From Chara braunii (lineage: Eukaryota > Streptophyta > Charophyceae > Charales > Characeae), in assembly GCA_003427395.1 (NCBI GenBank), contig BFEA01000789.1, positions 223,124 through 258,939 on the forward strand: a stretch of DNA of 35,816 nucleotides. The letters are read 5' to 3'. The notes beneath the pieces are model-generated. The model saw only the letters and a program-made list of their open reading frames with translations, was not told where the DNA came from and did not search any database. The position numbers were made by a program, and so were the translations under genes. Positions 1-7,320 of the stretch are shown here, in pieces (the stretch's first letter is position 1; every line of letters starts with the position of its first letter).

Positions 1-938
1 AACCGGCGCACAGGTCACCGCCTTCTTGAGGGCGCGAAAGGCGTCCTCGCACAGGGGTGTGCAAAACCACGGCGGGTTCTTCCGGAGGAGGGTAGAGGTA
101 AGGACGTAGGAATACCTAGCGTATCCCTGGATAAAATTACTATAGTAGCTGGTGAGGCCTAGGAAGCTGCGAAGCTGCTTGGCAGATGTGGGGACGGACC
201 ACTCTGCAATAGCAATGATCTTCGCGTCGTCCATGTGGGGACCCTGGTCAGACACATGGTGTCCTAGAAAGTCCACTTTGCGCTGGGCAAAGCGACACTT
301 ACTGAGCTTGGCATAGAAGCCATGCTTGCGTCAGCGCTGTAGGACATCATGGAGGTGTCTGATATGGTCTTCTAAGGTACGACTGCAGACCAAGATGTCG
401 TCCAGGTATACGAGAACGACATCTTCAAGGATGTCCCTGAAGATGTCGTTCATCGCCGTCTGGAAGGTGGCGGGGGCATTGGTGAGGCCGAATGGCATCA
501 CCGTGAACTCGTAGTGGCCGAAGCGCGACCGAAAGGCGGTCTTCGGCTGATCCTCTGTGGCAACGCGGATCTGGTGGTAACCGCTACGAAGATCGATCTT
601 CGTGAAGAAGCGGTTGCCTGTCAGACGGTCAAACAGCTCATCTGCGTGGGGCATGGGATAGTTGTTCTTAATCGTGTAACGGTTAAGGCCGCGATAGTTG
701 ATGCAGAGGCGGAGAGTTCCGTCCGCTTTGGGAGCAAAGAGGACAGGTGCACCCCAAGGGGAGTTACTGGGTTTAATGAAACCCAGTCGAAGGAGCTCCT
801 CAAGCTGACACTTGAGTTCCGTAGCCTCTGGGATCGAGAGTCGGTACAGTGGCTGATGGTGAACACAATAGTCTGGCACGAGCTGGATAGAATGCTCAAC
901 ACCGCGCATCGGGGGAATCCCGCTGTATGAGAAATACG
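1..938 (-). pseudogene. Ty3/gypsy reverse transcriptase, with start of RNase H region (broken)
   Basis: The reading frame 909 down to 331 encodes a 192-residue RT core. Visible motifs are [17 protein letters not shown], the [10 protein letters not shown] strand, [14 protein letters not shown] (motif A with its catalytic Asp), [16 protein letters not shown] (motif B) and [10 protein letters not shown] (motif C, YLDD). A TGA at 331-333 ends this frame, but the same frame continues at once below it with KCRFAQRKVDFLGHHVS and a thumb/connection segment to position 1. The stop is therefore an internal lesion, not the domain end. Above 909 the frame continues to 938, where a foldback element interrupts it. 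The protein would copy the element's RNA into DNA in cytoplasmic particles; this copy is presumably inactive. Confidence 0.9.
935..938. repeat. Target-site duplication, left copy (TACG), foldback element
   Basis: TACG directly abuts the left inverted arm at 939 and recurs at 1260-1263 directly after the right arm. A 4-bp match alone is weak, but the host reading frame on either side joins in phase when one copy is kept. Confidence 0.65.
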
Positions 939-1259
939 AACAGCCATTTCGTCAAAACGGACATATTATATTTTTTTAACAAAATCAAAACTGACTTTTT
1001 TTGGCAAAATCCGGTCAGAATTTTTTGCTCGTGGGCCCAAAACGCCGGACCCCCTACATGTATCTGGTCTATGGTTGAGACCATTTTTTTTTTTTTTTGT
1101 ATCTGGTCTCAACCATAGACCAGATACATGTAGGGGGTCCGGCGTTTTGGGAATGTCGGACCCCCATGAGCAAAAAATTCCGACCGGATTTTGGCAAAAA
1201 AAGTCAGTTTTGATTTCGTTAAAAAAATATAATATGTCCGTTTTGACGAAATGGCTGTT
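939..1259. mobile_element. Foldback/MITE-like element, 321 bp, long inverted arms
   Basis: The two halves are near-perfect reverse complements. The left end AACAGCCATTTCGTCAAAAC pairs with the right end GTTTTGACGAAATGGCTGTT. Pairing continues through the centre, where CATGTATCTGGTCTATGG is mirrored around a T-rich loop at about 1085-1105. The right arm has a ~14-bp extra stretch near 1150-1165. TACG is present on both flanks (935-938 and 1260-1263), consistent with a 4-bp target duplication. Removing the element plus one TACG leaves the surrounding gypsy pol frame continuous, which confirms both ends. There is no coding capacity, so it would need a transposase in trans. Which transposase superfamily is unknown. 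Confidence 0.82.
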
Positions 1260-1263
1260 TACG
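1260..1263. repeat. Target-site duplication, right copy (TACG), foldback element
   Basis: Right partner of the TACG at 935-938. On the minus strand the pol linker (with DLIREYRDVFPP) runs into this point and resumes beyond the left arm with [13 protein letters not shown]. Confidence 0.65.
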
Positions 1264-1372
1264 GGGGAAAGACGTCGCGGTACTCTCGAATCAGGTCGCG
1301 AACGGCCGGCTCTTAGTCTGTCGTGAACCGTGTGAGTTCCTCAACATCTGCGCCGGCACGAGACGTATGTGT
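1260..1372 (-). pseudogene. Protease-RT linker of the Ty3/gypsy pol frame
   Basis: In phase with the protease frame after its TAG (1373-1375), the minus strand reads a VEELTRFTTD segment, then a TAA near 1310, then EPAVRDLIREYRDVFPP. The LIREYRDVF block is the familiar stretch just before RT in Ty3/gypsy pol. It ends exactly at the foldback insertion. Confidence 0.7.
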
Positions 1373-3052
1373 CTACTCGACAATCGACGACGCAGAGGCC
1401 TGGGACGTGGAGGGGGTATCCACAGGTTGACGGGTGGACGTAGAGATGGGAGCCGCGAAGATGGAGGAAGGGTCATGGGGATCGGGCTCCAGAGAGATGA
1501 GCTCAACCTCGGGACAAAGTGGATCATAGCGAAAAAGATCCATGACGTTCACTGAGTAGAACGTGACGTCCTCCTGTCGTATGAAGTGAGCAAACTGACG
1601 AGGGGAAGTGAACACAATGTCGGGGTGGGACCCTGAGGGACGAGGGTCCTGGGGAGGTAGGTCGGGCGGGGTGTCGCCCGTGGTTCCAATGAACGGGACG
1701 CGATAAGTCTGACCACACTTCGTTTTGAGAACGAGTGTCTCGGTCGCCCATTCGGCCTCTGTGCCACGGAATCGGCGAGACCAAGGAGTGCCAAGGATAA
1801 AGTCGTACCCGGTCTCCAGCACGTCGAAGTATGCGGAGGAATGGTAGCGCCTAGGCGTCTGGGTACTATCCGATGGCTGGAGGGTGAGGGAGAAGTGGAG
1901 GTCGGAGACCGTCTGATCGAAGAAGCGCTGCGTCTTGTTATCTCCGAGGGTAACGCAGATAGGAGAGCGAGACCAAGAGGTAGCTAGGCGAGCTTCCTCA
2001 ACCACTCGAGGGTGAACGAAATCTCTCTGCGAGCCAGAGTCCCATAAAGCGCGGTACACCCTCGTAGATGTCCCTAGGCGAATAGGGATGATGCGTAGGG
2101 TGCGATCAGGGTGAGAGAGCAGAGCGAGAAGACGACGCAGGACGTTGATGTGTCTCGTGAGTCGCTCCTGACGAGCCTGCAGAATGCTCAAGTCCAGGAG
2201 AGATGACACAACGTCATCGCGAGTCGCCAGCTGAGCGCTACAACGGGTTGTGCGAATGGCGCGACGCGTCGGAAGTCTCGGGGCAGAAGCGCTAGATGCG
2301 GCAGTCTCCTGGGAGGCAGACGGTACCTCGACAGACGATGGGGCGGAGAAAACTGCGTCTGTCGTGTCCTGAGGGTCCTCTGGTGGGGTAGCCAAAGGGG
2401 CAAGCCGCGACTCGGTGGTCGGGGAGCCGACTACGTGCGAGGCCTCAGGGGCACAGTGCACCGTGGCTAGGTGGATGGGGCTGGTCGGGCGGGGCCGGGG
2501 CCGGGGGGGGGACTGAGATCGACGCTGACGAGAGATGTCAGCGTAGTGCCGATCGAGGGCGGTATGGTATGGACACCATGAGGAGGTGTGTCCATCTAGG
2601 CAGCAACGAAGGCAGTCGCGCAGGGCCTCGAGGGCGGCACGTTCCTCAGGGGATAGAGCTCCGCGAGGAGGGACATAACCCTGCGGGAGGTCTATTTGAG
2701 GAACCGTGGGTGTGCGGGCGCCAGCCTGTGCAACCCGACTGCGTGCACGACCCATGGCAGACATGACCATCTGCAAGCACTCGGCCATTGGGACAGTGTC
2801 GTCATCCAAGTGGTACTGGTTGACGTCCCGAAGCTCGATGTCCTCGGGGGCGTCCCCAATGGTAGGATCGAGCTCGGCTGAGGCGTCCTCTCCATACTCG
2901 AGAGAACTGTAGTGCCGAGCGAATGGCGCTCCAGGCCGAGTCAGGCGACGAAAACGACCAGCAAACGAGGAGCGGCCTCGGGTGGTACCCCGAGACTGGG
3001 AGGTGGTGGCTGGCCGCGAAGAGGATGGGGCGACGGAGAAGCGACTACACAT
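1373..3052 (-). CDS. Gag-protease segment of Ty3/gypsy element: zinc knuckle and retropepsin
   Basis: A 559-residue open frame. A CCHC zinc knuckle (C-x2-C-x4-H-x4-C) lies at residues 147, 150, 155 and 160, which suggests a nucleocapsid-like RNA-binding segment. A Pro/Ser/Arg-rich linker follows to about residue 320. The retropepsin-like aspartic protease has its active-site triad in ALWDSGSQRDF (DSG, residues 338-340) and a typical ILGTPW strand at 419-424. It would dimerise and cut the polyprotein. The ATG at 3052 is probably not the native start: the same frame continues upstream through two TAG codons into gag-like sequence. The frame ends in TAG at 1373-1375, but pol-like sequence continues in phase below it. 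Best read as part of a degraded gag-pol frame. Confidence 0.82.
   Translation of the reverse strand: MCSRFSVAPSSSRPATTSQSRGTTRGRSSFAGRFRRLTRPGAPFARHYSSLEYGEDASAELDPTIGDAPEDIELRDVNQYHLDDDTVPMAECLQMVMSAMGRARSRVAQAGARTPTVPQIDLPQGYVPPRGALSPEERAALEALRDCLRCCLDGHTSSWCPYHTALDRHYADISRQRRSQSPPRPRPRPTSPIHLATVHCAPEASHVVGSPTTESRLAPLATPPEDPQDTTDAVFSAPSSVEVPSASQETAASSASAPRLPTRRAIRTTRCSAQLATRDDVVSSLLDLSILQARQERLTRHINVLRRLLALLSHPDRTLRIIPIRLGTSTRVYRALWDSGSQRDFVHPRVVEEARLATSWSRSPICVTLGDNKTQRFFDQTVSDLHFSLTLQPSDSTQTPRRYHSSAYFDVLETGYDFILGTPWSRRFRGTEAEWATETLVLKTKCGQTYRVPFIGTTGDTPPDLPPQDPRPSGSHPDIVFTSPRQFAHFIRQEDVTFYSVNVMDLFRYDPLCPEVELISLEPDPHDPSSIFAAPISTSTRQPVDTPSTSQASASSIVE
2485..2513 (+). other. G-run cluster with G-quadruplex potential inside the gag-protease ORF
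   Basis: Several runs of three or more G lie within about 30 bases (GGGCGGGGCCGGGGCC followed by nine G). On the coding (minus) strand this encodes a Pro/Arg repeat. The G-rich strand is antisense to the element transcript, so any structure would form in DNA or antisense RNA. Confidence 0.4.
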
Positions 3053-3334
3053 CCTCTAGTACTGACGCGCAGCCTCGTATGCCTGCTACGCGGAAGAGAA
3101 TGATCGCCTCCATAGCTCTAGGCGGTAGTCAGTCGGCAGGCTGACAAGGAACCGGTCGGTGAGTGTGACCTCCGGTAGGAACGTCTCGTCACAAACAAGG
3201 CGAGCGTCCTGAAACACCCGGATGTGACGCTCCAGGTCGGCCGGTATAGAGGACCCGGACCATCTGGTCTGGATGACGCGGTCTAAGGCGTCGGTGGCAT
3301 CATGACGAGCACCGAAACGGTCCTGGATCGTTTA
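3053..3334 (-). pseudogene. Gag capsid C-terminal remnant of the Ty3/gypsy element
   Basis: In the same frame as the 559-residue ORF, the minus strand upstream of two TAG codons (3056-3058, 3086-3088) reads a gag-like segment. It includes RWSGSSIPADLERHIRVF, then FLPEVTLTDRFLVSLP and DYRLELWRRSF. The pattern of a short charged helix, then a FLVSLP-DYR block, resembles the retrotransposon gag capsid region that precedes the zinc knuckle. The N-terminal part is missing because foldback-derived DNA abuts at about 3335. The gag identity is inferred from position and general pattern. Confidence 0.5.
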
Positions 3335-3500
3335 ATACAGATGGTTAACGGGGGGTGAAATATTCGCCGTTTTCGCTAAGACCCTGCATTTGGCCTGAAG
3401 CACCGAATTGGCCTGCATTCGCTAAGACCCTGCATTTGGCCCGAAGCGCCGAAACGGTCCTGGACCATTTGGCCTGAAGCACCGAATTGCACCGAAACGA
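3310..3500. repeat. Scrambled short duplications beside the second foldback element
   Basis: Several segments occur twice in this 190-bp stretch: GCTAAGACCCTGCATTTGG (about 3377 and 3422), GAAGCACCGAATTG (about 3398 and 3474), CCGAAACGGTCCTGGA (about 3313 and 3450), and the foldback arm start GGTTAACGGGGGGTGAAATA (about 3344 and 3506). The block mixes gag-edge sequence with a partial extra arm. It looks like a local duplication or repair scar. Confidence 0.65.
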
Positions 3501-3984
3501 GAGATGGTTAACGGGGGGTGAAATATTCGTCGTTTTCGCCGGCAATTTCGGCGCGAAATTTGTCGACATTTTCAAAAACAAATGATATGGGCCCATAGTG
3601 CAAACATCAAAAAATGAAACAGGCCAAAAAAAACTAAAAAAATAACAAAAAAACACTATAAAACCCGAACACAAAAACACTTTTGGAGTTAAAATGAAGC
3701 ATCCAACGAATTCAACGCAATGCCATTTTTTTCATTATTGATCCAAACATGTCAAAATTGGGCATTGCGTTGAATTCGTTCGATGCTTCATTTTAACTCC
3801 AACAATGTTTTTGTGTTCGGGTTTTATAGTGTTTTTTTGTTATTTTTTTCGTTTTCTTTGGCCTGTTTCATTTTTTTATGTTTGCACTATGGGCCCATAC
3901 CATTTGTTTTTGAAAATGTAGACGATTTTCGCACCGAAATTGCCGGCGAAAACGGCGAATATTTCACCCCCCGTTAACAATCTC
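3501..3984. mobile_element. Second foldback/MITE-like element, ~484 bp with ~200-bp inverted arms
   Basis: The left arm begins at 3501 (GAGATGGTTAACGGGGGG) and its reverse complement ends at 3984. Pairing runs through GGGCCCATAGTGCAAACAT, through ACACTATAAAACCCGAACAC and through GAATTCAACGCAATGCC, with a loop near 3730-3760. Its sequence is unrelated to the foldback at 939-1259. No clear target duplication could be fixed because the left flank is rearranged. It has no coding capacity beyond accidental frames. A diverged single arm of what looks like the same family lies at about 16976-17135. Confidence 0.75.
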
Positions 3985-4131
3985 TTGCGGTCCCTGGTCC
4001 GCCCGAAATTGTTCACTGCATTCCCAACAAATTGGTCCCTGAACCCCTTGGCCCGGTACTCCTTTCCCAGGGTAAGCACCTGCTTGGGAATATCTGTCTT
4101 GACTTAGGTGTTTCGGTTGATCCAATGTAAC
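3985..4131 (-). pseudogene. Possible decayed zinc-knuckle coding fragment (gag-like)
   Basis: One minus-strand frame is open and contains PICWECSEQFRADQGP, which resembles a damaged CCHC knuckle (first two cysteines present, His/Cys spacing lost). The frame runs uninterrupted into the LTR-element insertion at 4131/4132. It resumes in phase on the other side of that insertion (9552-9646, with DYWGRDLQERPGLSLLDQ). The identity is weak: a second frame is also open over much of this short stretch. Treat as possible coding DNA into which the LTR element jumped. Confidence 0.25.
4127..4131. repeat. Target-site duplication, left copy (GTAAC), LTR retrotransposon
   Basis: GTAAC lies directly before the left LTR (4132) and recurs at 9552-9556 directly after the right LTR. 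A 5-bp duplication is the expected length for Ty3/gypsy integrases. Confidence 0.85.
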
Positions 4132-4615
4132 TGTAACGTGCCCAGTTCGGCGATGTACATATAAACCGAGGATCCACAATGTGATAAAAAGGACTGAATG
4201 GACAATGCAGTGCAAGTGGAATCTCAACAAGCAATGTGTTTTCCGATACATACAAAAATGGTGTTTTATAGCGCAGTGGAAGATTTAGATAAAAGTCCTG
4301 ACCTGACTGGGACTGACCTCTTTCACGTAGTACAAGATAGCGAAGCAGGATGCTAGAATACTAATGACTAGCCCAATCAATGTTTCAACGCAGACCAAAC
4401 ATACATCATGCTCATCACAAGGTGTGAAGGGGCCTGGCGCTATACACAGGAAATAGGCGCCAGGTCCAGACATACACAGACGAAGAGGAGGGGATCAGAC
4501 GAAGAAGAGGAATGAGGAGATGGGAAAGTCGTCAACACCAAGTCTCGTTACAAGTCTCAAATAATTCCTCATCAACATGTCTGAAGTCCAATGTCGAGTC
4601 TGGATCCAAATGTCA

Positions 4616-4620
<5 letters not shown>

Positions 4621-4679
<59 letters not shown>

Positions 4680-4707
4680 CACATCTAGAATGATGGATAG
4701 GACGTCG

Positions 4708-4776
<69 letters not shown>
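4621..4776. repeat. (CT)n microsatellites in left LTR
   Basis: Two long CT runs, about 56 and 66 bases, flank a unique spacer (about 4677-4709). The right LTR has a single run (about 8580-8644). Any reading frame through them is only Ser-Leu or Glu-Arg repeats. Confidence 0.95.
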
Positions 4777-4779
<3 letters not shown>

Positions 4780-5210
4780 GTCTGCTGATGCAGCGAAGTC
4801 AGATAGCGAGAGGGTGAGAAGGAGATGGTGGACTGAGAAGAGGAAGAAGAAGAACTCTCTCTCTTATATGTGTCAGGTACTAACTTGTGAAGATGGCGCT
4901 GAGCTGCAGGTACCTCGCAGACGAAGCTGGAGCAACGACACTGCAGGTAAGTATCCCTCACCTTCGCCCAATCTCTCTCTCTCTAGTACTACTCTAGCTA
5001 TGGCGCCCAACGCTGAAGACTACAACTAACGCTACTAGCGCCCAGCGCTGAAGACTACTGCTAACGCTACAACTACTCGTGCGGCGCTCCTCTAGAGTGC
5101 TGCTGCCGAATCCTGAAGAGACTATTGACTGCCTCCTGCCTCCTCGTGAAGTGCCTGGGAAGTACTAGGAACTACCTCATAACTACCTGCAGCCTGCAGG
5201 GCGGTCCAGT

Positions 5211-5218
5211 CTTATATA
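5211..5218 (-). promoter_or_regulatory. TATA box of left LTR (minus strand)
   Basis: The plus strand CTTATATA is TATATAAG on the minus strand, about 380 bp into the LTR from its minus-strand 5' end. The identical motif is at 9122-9129 in the other LTR. The orientation agrees with the coding strand. Confidence 0.55.
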
Positions 5219-5436
5219 GTGCTGGTCCGTCCAGGAGGCTGCTCTTGCCAATGCCAAAACGTGCCAGACCCGGGGGTTGAAGCTCAAACAAAGGTTGTTT
5301 TGAAATAGGCCAAAAATGGTCTGAGCTAAAACCCTGATCTGGTGCCTGAGTTTCAGGGCAGGTCGAACTGATGAGGGCTTGAAAATGGCCCTCAGTTTCA
5401 GGCTGAAAATACTCGGGGCCAGAAAGGCCCTGATTT

Positions 5437-5545
5437 AGCCTGAAACGACACAGGGCCTGTAGGCCCTTGTTTTCAGGCTTTTAGGCTGAAAACGACACAG
5501 GGGTTGTAGGCCCTCGTTTTCAGGTTTTCAGGCTGAAAACGACAC
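5437..5545. repeat. Tandem ~47-bp repeat in U3 of left LTR
   Basis: Repeats of GCTGAAAACGACACAGGGC, TGTAGGCCC and GTTTTCAGG: two full copies plus a partial. The right LTR has three full copies plus a partial (about 9352-9500). The units lie between the LTR's minus-strand 5' end and the TATA box, where enhancer repeats of LTRs usually sit; an enhancer role is inference. Confidence 0.7.
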
Positions 5546-5593
5546 AGGCCTGAAAATGGCCCGTGCAGCCCGTTGCAGGCGCAACATGTAACA

Positions 5594-5605
5594 CCCCCCC
5601 TTGCT
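5594..5605 (-). other. Polypurine tract next to 3' LTR
   Basis: On the minus strand AAGCAAGGGGGGG directly precedes the LTR start TGTTACATG. This is the expected position and composition for the plus-strand primer of reverse transcription. Confidence 0.75.
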
Positions 5606-5702
5606 TATGAAGTCAAGCCAGGTCGAGGGCGAAGCTGACGATCTGAAGGTGGAACCTGGTTGCGGGTGCGACGTGGGGCCGAAGATACCGGCTTGCCTTG
5701 CA
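5606..5702 (-). pseudogene. Residual pol 3' end of the LTR element
   Basis: Short stretch between the truncated ORF and the polypurine tract. The ORF ends in a TEYLVHF segment that resembles the start of a chromodomain strand, suggesting that the deletion joined the start of RT to the extreme 3' end of integrase/chromodomain. Nothing else is recognisable, and the chromodomain reading is tentative. Confidence 0.25.
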
Positions 5703-6860
5703 TCAGTACACAAAGTGTACCAAGTATTCGGTCGGTCTGTTGTCGTAGCTGCGGTGAATGCACCCGTTCGGCGGCACGACACCGGCCTCAAGAATGATCT
5801 CGTGAGAGATCGACCGATCAGGCACCACACCGGAAGACGTCGGTGAGCTCGTCAAGCAACCGCACCACACGGGGGTCCGAAGACAAGGCCATGGGGGAAG
5901 AATCGACTTGGCGGTCACCACTTGGCACCGGGTCGAAGGGTGCGGAAGAGGAATAGTACACGGTACTTCGGCGCCGAAAGCGTCCCGAATGGTAAGAGTC
6001 CGCTGGTGGAAGTTGACAGTGTGATCCGCACTTGCAAGCCAAGGCATTCCCGAAATGATATTGAAGTCCGTGTGCAAAATGTCGAACGTCACCGGTTCGC
6101 ATGCATGAGGTGCGAAATACACTGGTGCGGCCTCGAAGTAACGGTCATTAAGTTGATGCGTCCTTCCGTCCGCCAACTTGATCGCCGTCGGGTTTGCCTT
6201 CCTCCGAAGTTGTGCGCCAAAGCCAGCCCTTTGCATAAAGGCTTGGCTTATGAAATTGCGAGTTGCTCCGCTATCCAGCAAAACGCTGCAGAACGCTTGC
6301 GGAACTTGGATGCGGACATAAAGGAGCGGTGTGTTGTGGTCGTTGTACCGCTGATTGCGAAACTCGCGGGCCACCTTGGTAACATACGCAAGGATGTCCC
6401 CCACCACGATTCCGTCATCCGTCGGCGAAGTTGGTGGTGCATAGAAGGATAAGTATGTGTGAAGATGGGCGCATAGTGCTGTGCATTGCGCTCCCGACAA
6501 GCGGCCCGTGGTCGGGAGAGGAAGCCATACGAAATCCTCAGACGTGAGCGGGTCCAATACCTCTATGTTGAACTCGCACGCCGAATCCCGTGAAGGACCA
6601 CTTGAAGACAAAAAGTCACCGCTGCCGGACGGAGAAGATGCCACACACACGTCTTGTCCTTGAGCATGAGAACCAAGCGTAGGAACGAGCCGGGCAGCAT
6701 AGTCCTCATAAGAATATAGAAGAGGAGGACTATCGACTTCCGCATGTGCCTCAGAACGAAGGGCGGTCACCCGCGAAGCGACCAGTCCCGAAGGCATTAA
6801 GAGTGTCATCAAGTCACTCCCGGCCGTGCTCAGTTTCCCGATTGGCCGTAGTGGGTCCAT
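5703..6860 (-). CDS. Retropepsin with RT N-terminal stub (truncated pol)
   Basis: A 385-residue frame opening with a real ATG at 6860. The aspartic protease domain is clear: FCSVLLDSGATRNFIS (DSG, residues 196-198) and FNIISGMPWL (residues 267-275). About residues 346-370 (DRSISHEIILEAGVVPPNG) resemble the segment just before the RT palm in Ty3/gypsy pol. After that the sequence leaves the family pattern and ends, so RT, RNase H and integrase are deleted. Over about 5818-5900 a neighbouring frame reads DPRVVRLLDELTDVF, the expected pre-RT block. This implies two compensating frameshifts here. The natural start of the pol product may be a frameshift from gag (site at 6833-6839) rather than this ATG. 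Confidence 0.82.
   Translation of the reverse strand: MDPLRPIGKLSTAGSDLMTLLMPSGLVASRVTALRSEAHAEVDSPPLLYSYEDYAARLVPTLGSHAQGQDVCVASSPSGSGDFLSSSGPSRDSACEFNIEVLDPLTSEDFVWLPLPTTGRLSGAQCTALCAHLHTYLSFYAPPTSPTDDGIVVGDILAYVTKVAREFRNQRYNDHNTPLLYVRIQVPQAFCSVLLDSGATRNFISQAFMQRAGFGAQLRRKANPTAIKLADGRTHQLNDRYFEAAPVYFAPHACEPVTFDILHTDFNIISGMPWLASADHTVNFHQRTLTIRDAFGAEVPCTIPLPHPSTRCQVVTAKSILPPWPCLRTPVWCGCLTSSPTSSGVVPDRSISHEIILEAGVVPPNGCIHRSYDNRPTEYLVHFVY
6833..6839 (-). promoter_or_regulatory. Candidate -1 ribosomal frameshift heptamer G GGA AAC
   Basis: The minus strand reads tcG GGA AAC TGA in the putative gag frame. It matches the X XXY YYZ slippery rule in the correct phase and is followed immediately by the gag-frame stop (6830-6832). 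Slipping back one base enters the frame of the 385-residue protease ORF. This heptamer is a known slippery sequence in retroviral gag-pro junctions. Function here is inferred; a downstream stimulatory structure was not established. Confidence 0.5.
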
Positions 6861-7203
6861 GGGGCTGAAGCTGCTGCGCCGGGCCCAGGGATAAATGTGG
6901 TGTTTGCTTTCGTCTTGCTGCGTCCTCGGCCTTTGCCGGGGCGGCCACCATCCCGGGCGGCTGCGAGTCTGTCCCCTTCATTGGCAGACACGGCCTCGCT
7001 AGATTGGTCGGTTGGCGTTGCCGCCGTGACCACGGCCACTTTCGACCGATGCTGATCTCTGCTCGGGCCTGATAGGCCTCGTCCGTTTCCCTGGACTTCT
7101 GATCCATGTCGGCTGTTTGTAAGCGCATGAGCATTGGTCAGGCCAGAGGACTGTTGTCGTGGCACTCCCTGCTGCTGACGTGGCACTGTTCGGCTGTTGT
7201 GTC

Positions 7204-7320
7204 CTGCTGATGTGGCCTGCTGATGTGGCCTGCTGACGTGGTCTGCTGACGTGGCCTGCTGACATGGCCTGCTGACGTGGCCTGCTGACGTGGCCTGCTG
7301 ACGTGGCCTGCTGATGTGGC
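7204..7320. repeat. Nine tandem 13-bp units
   Basis: Exactly 117 bp made of nine units of CTGCTGACGTGGC with single-base variants (GATGTGGC, GACATGGC, GACGTGGT). The period is not a multiple of three, so three units encode a 13-residue repeat. There are no spacers, so it is not a CRISPR array. Confidence 0.92.

Larger units (their letters stand above)
1..3334 (-). mobile_element. Ty3/gypsy LTR retrotransposon remnant (RT, protease, gag; no LTR seen)
   Basis: On the minus strand the order from high to low coordinate is gag capsid remnant (3089-3334), zinc knuckle and aspartic protease (1373-3052), pol linker (1260-1372), RT and the start of the RNase H region (1-938). That is the Ty3/gypsy order. 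The element is cut by the window at position 1 and by rearranged foldback DNA at about 3335, so neither LTR is visible. In-frame stops lie at 331-333, about 1310, 1373-1375, 3056-3058 and 3086-3088 (minus-strand codons), and a foldback element splits pol. It cannot make a full polyprotein. The family call is firm; the chromovirus sub-family is inferred from general resemblance. Confidence 0.88.
4132..5593 (-). repeat. 3' LTR (left copy)
   Basis: Starts TGTAACGTGCCCAG and ends GCAACATGTAACA, so on the minus strand it runs TGTTACATG to CACGTTACA. It pairs with 8091-9551 along its whole length by eye. It contains two (CT)n tracts (about 4621-4676 and 4710-4776) separated by a ~34-bp spacer that the right LTR lacks, a minus-strand TATA box at 5211-5218, and about 2.5 copies of a ~47-bp repeat (5437-5545). 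The ends differ slightly from the right LTR (TGTAACG against TGTTACA), showing mutation since insertion. Confidence 0.92.

Noticed and set aside
939-1259. Two copies of a short terminal repeat as LTRs
   Set aside because: The halves are inverted, not direct, and lack primer-binding and polypurine sites.
4572-4961. ORFs through the (CT)n tracts (poly Ser-Leu, poly Glu-Arg)
   Set aside because: Microsatellite translation with no protein features; they lie inside an LTR.
7204-7320. Possible CRISPR-like array
   Set aside because: Units are contiguous 13-mers without spacers, in a eukaryotic retrotransposon.
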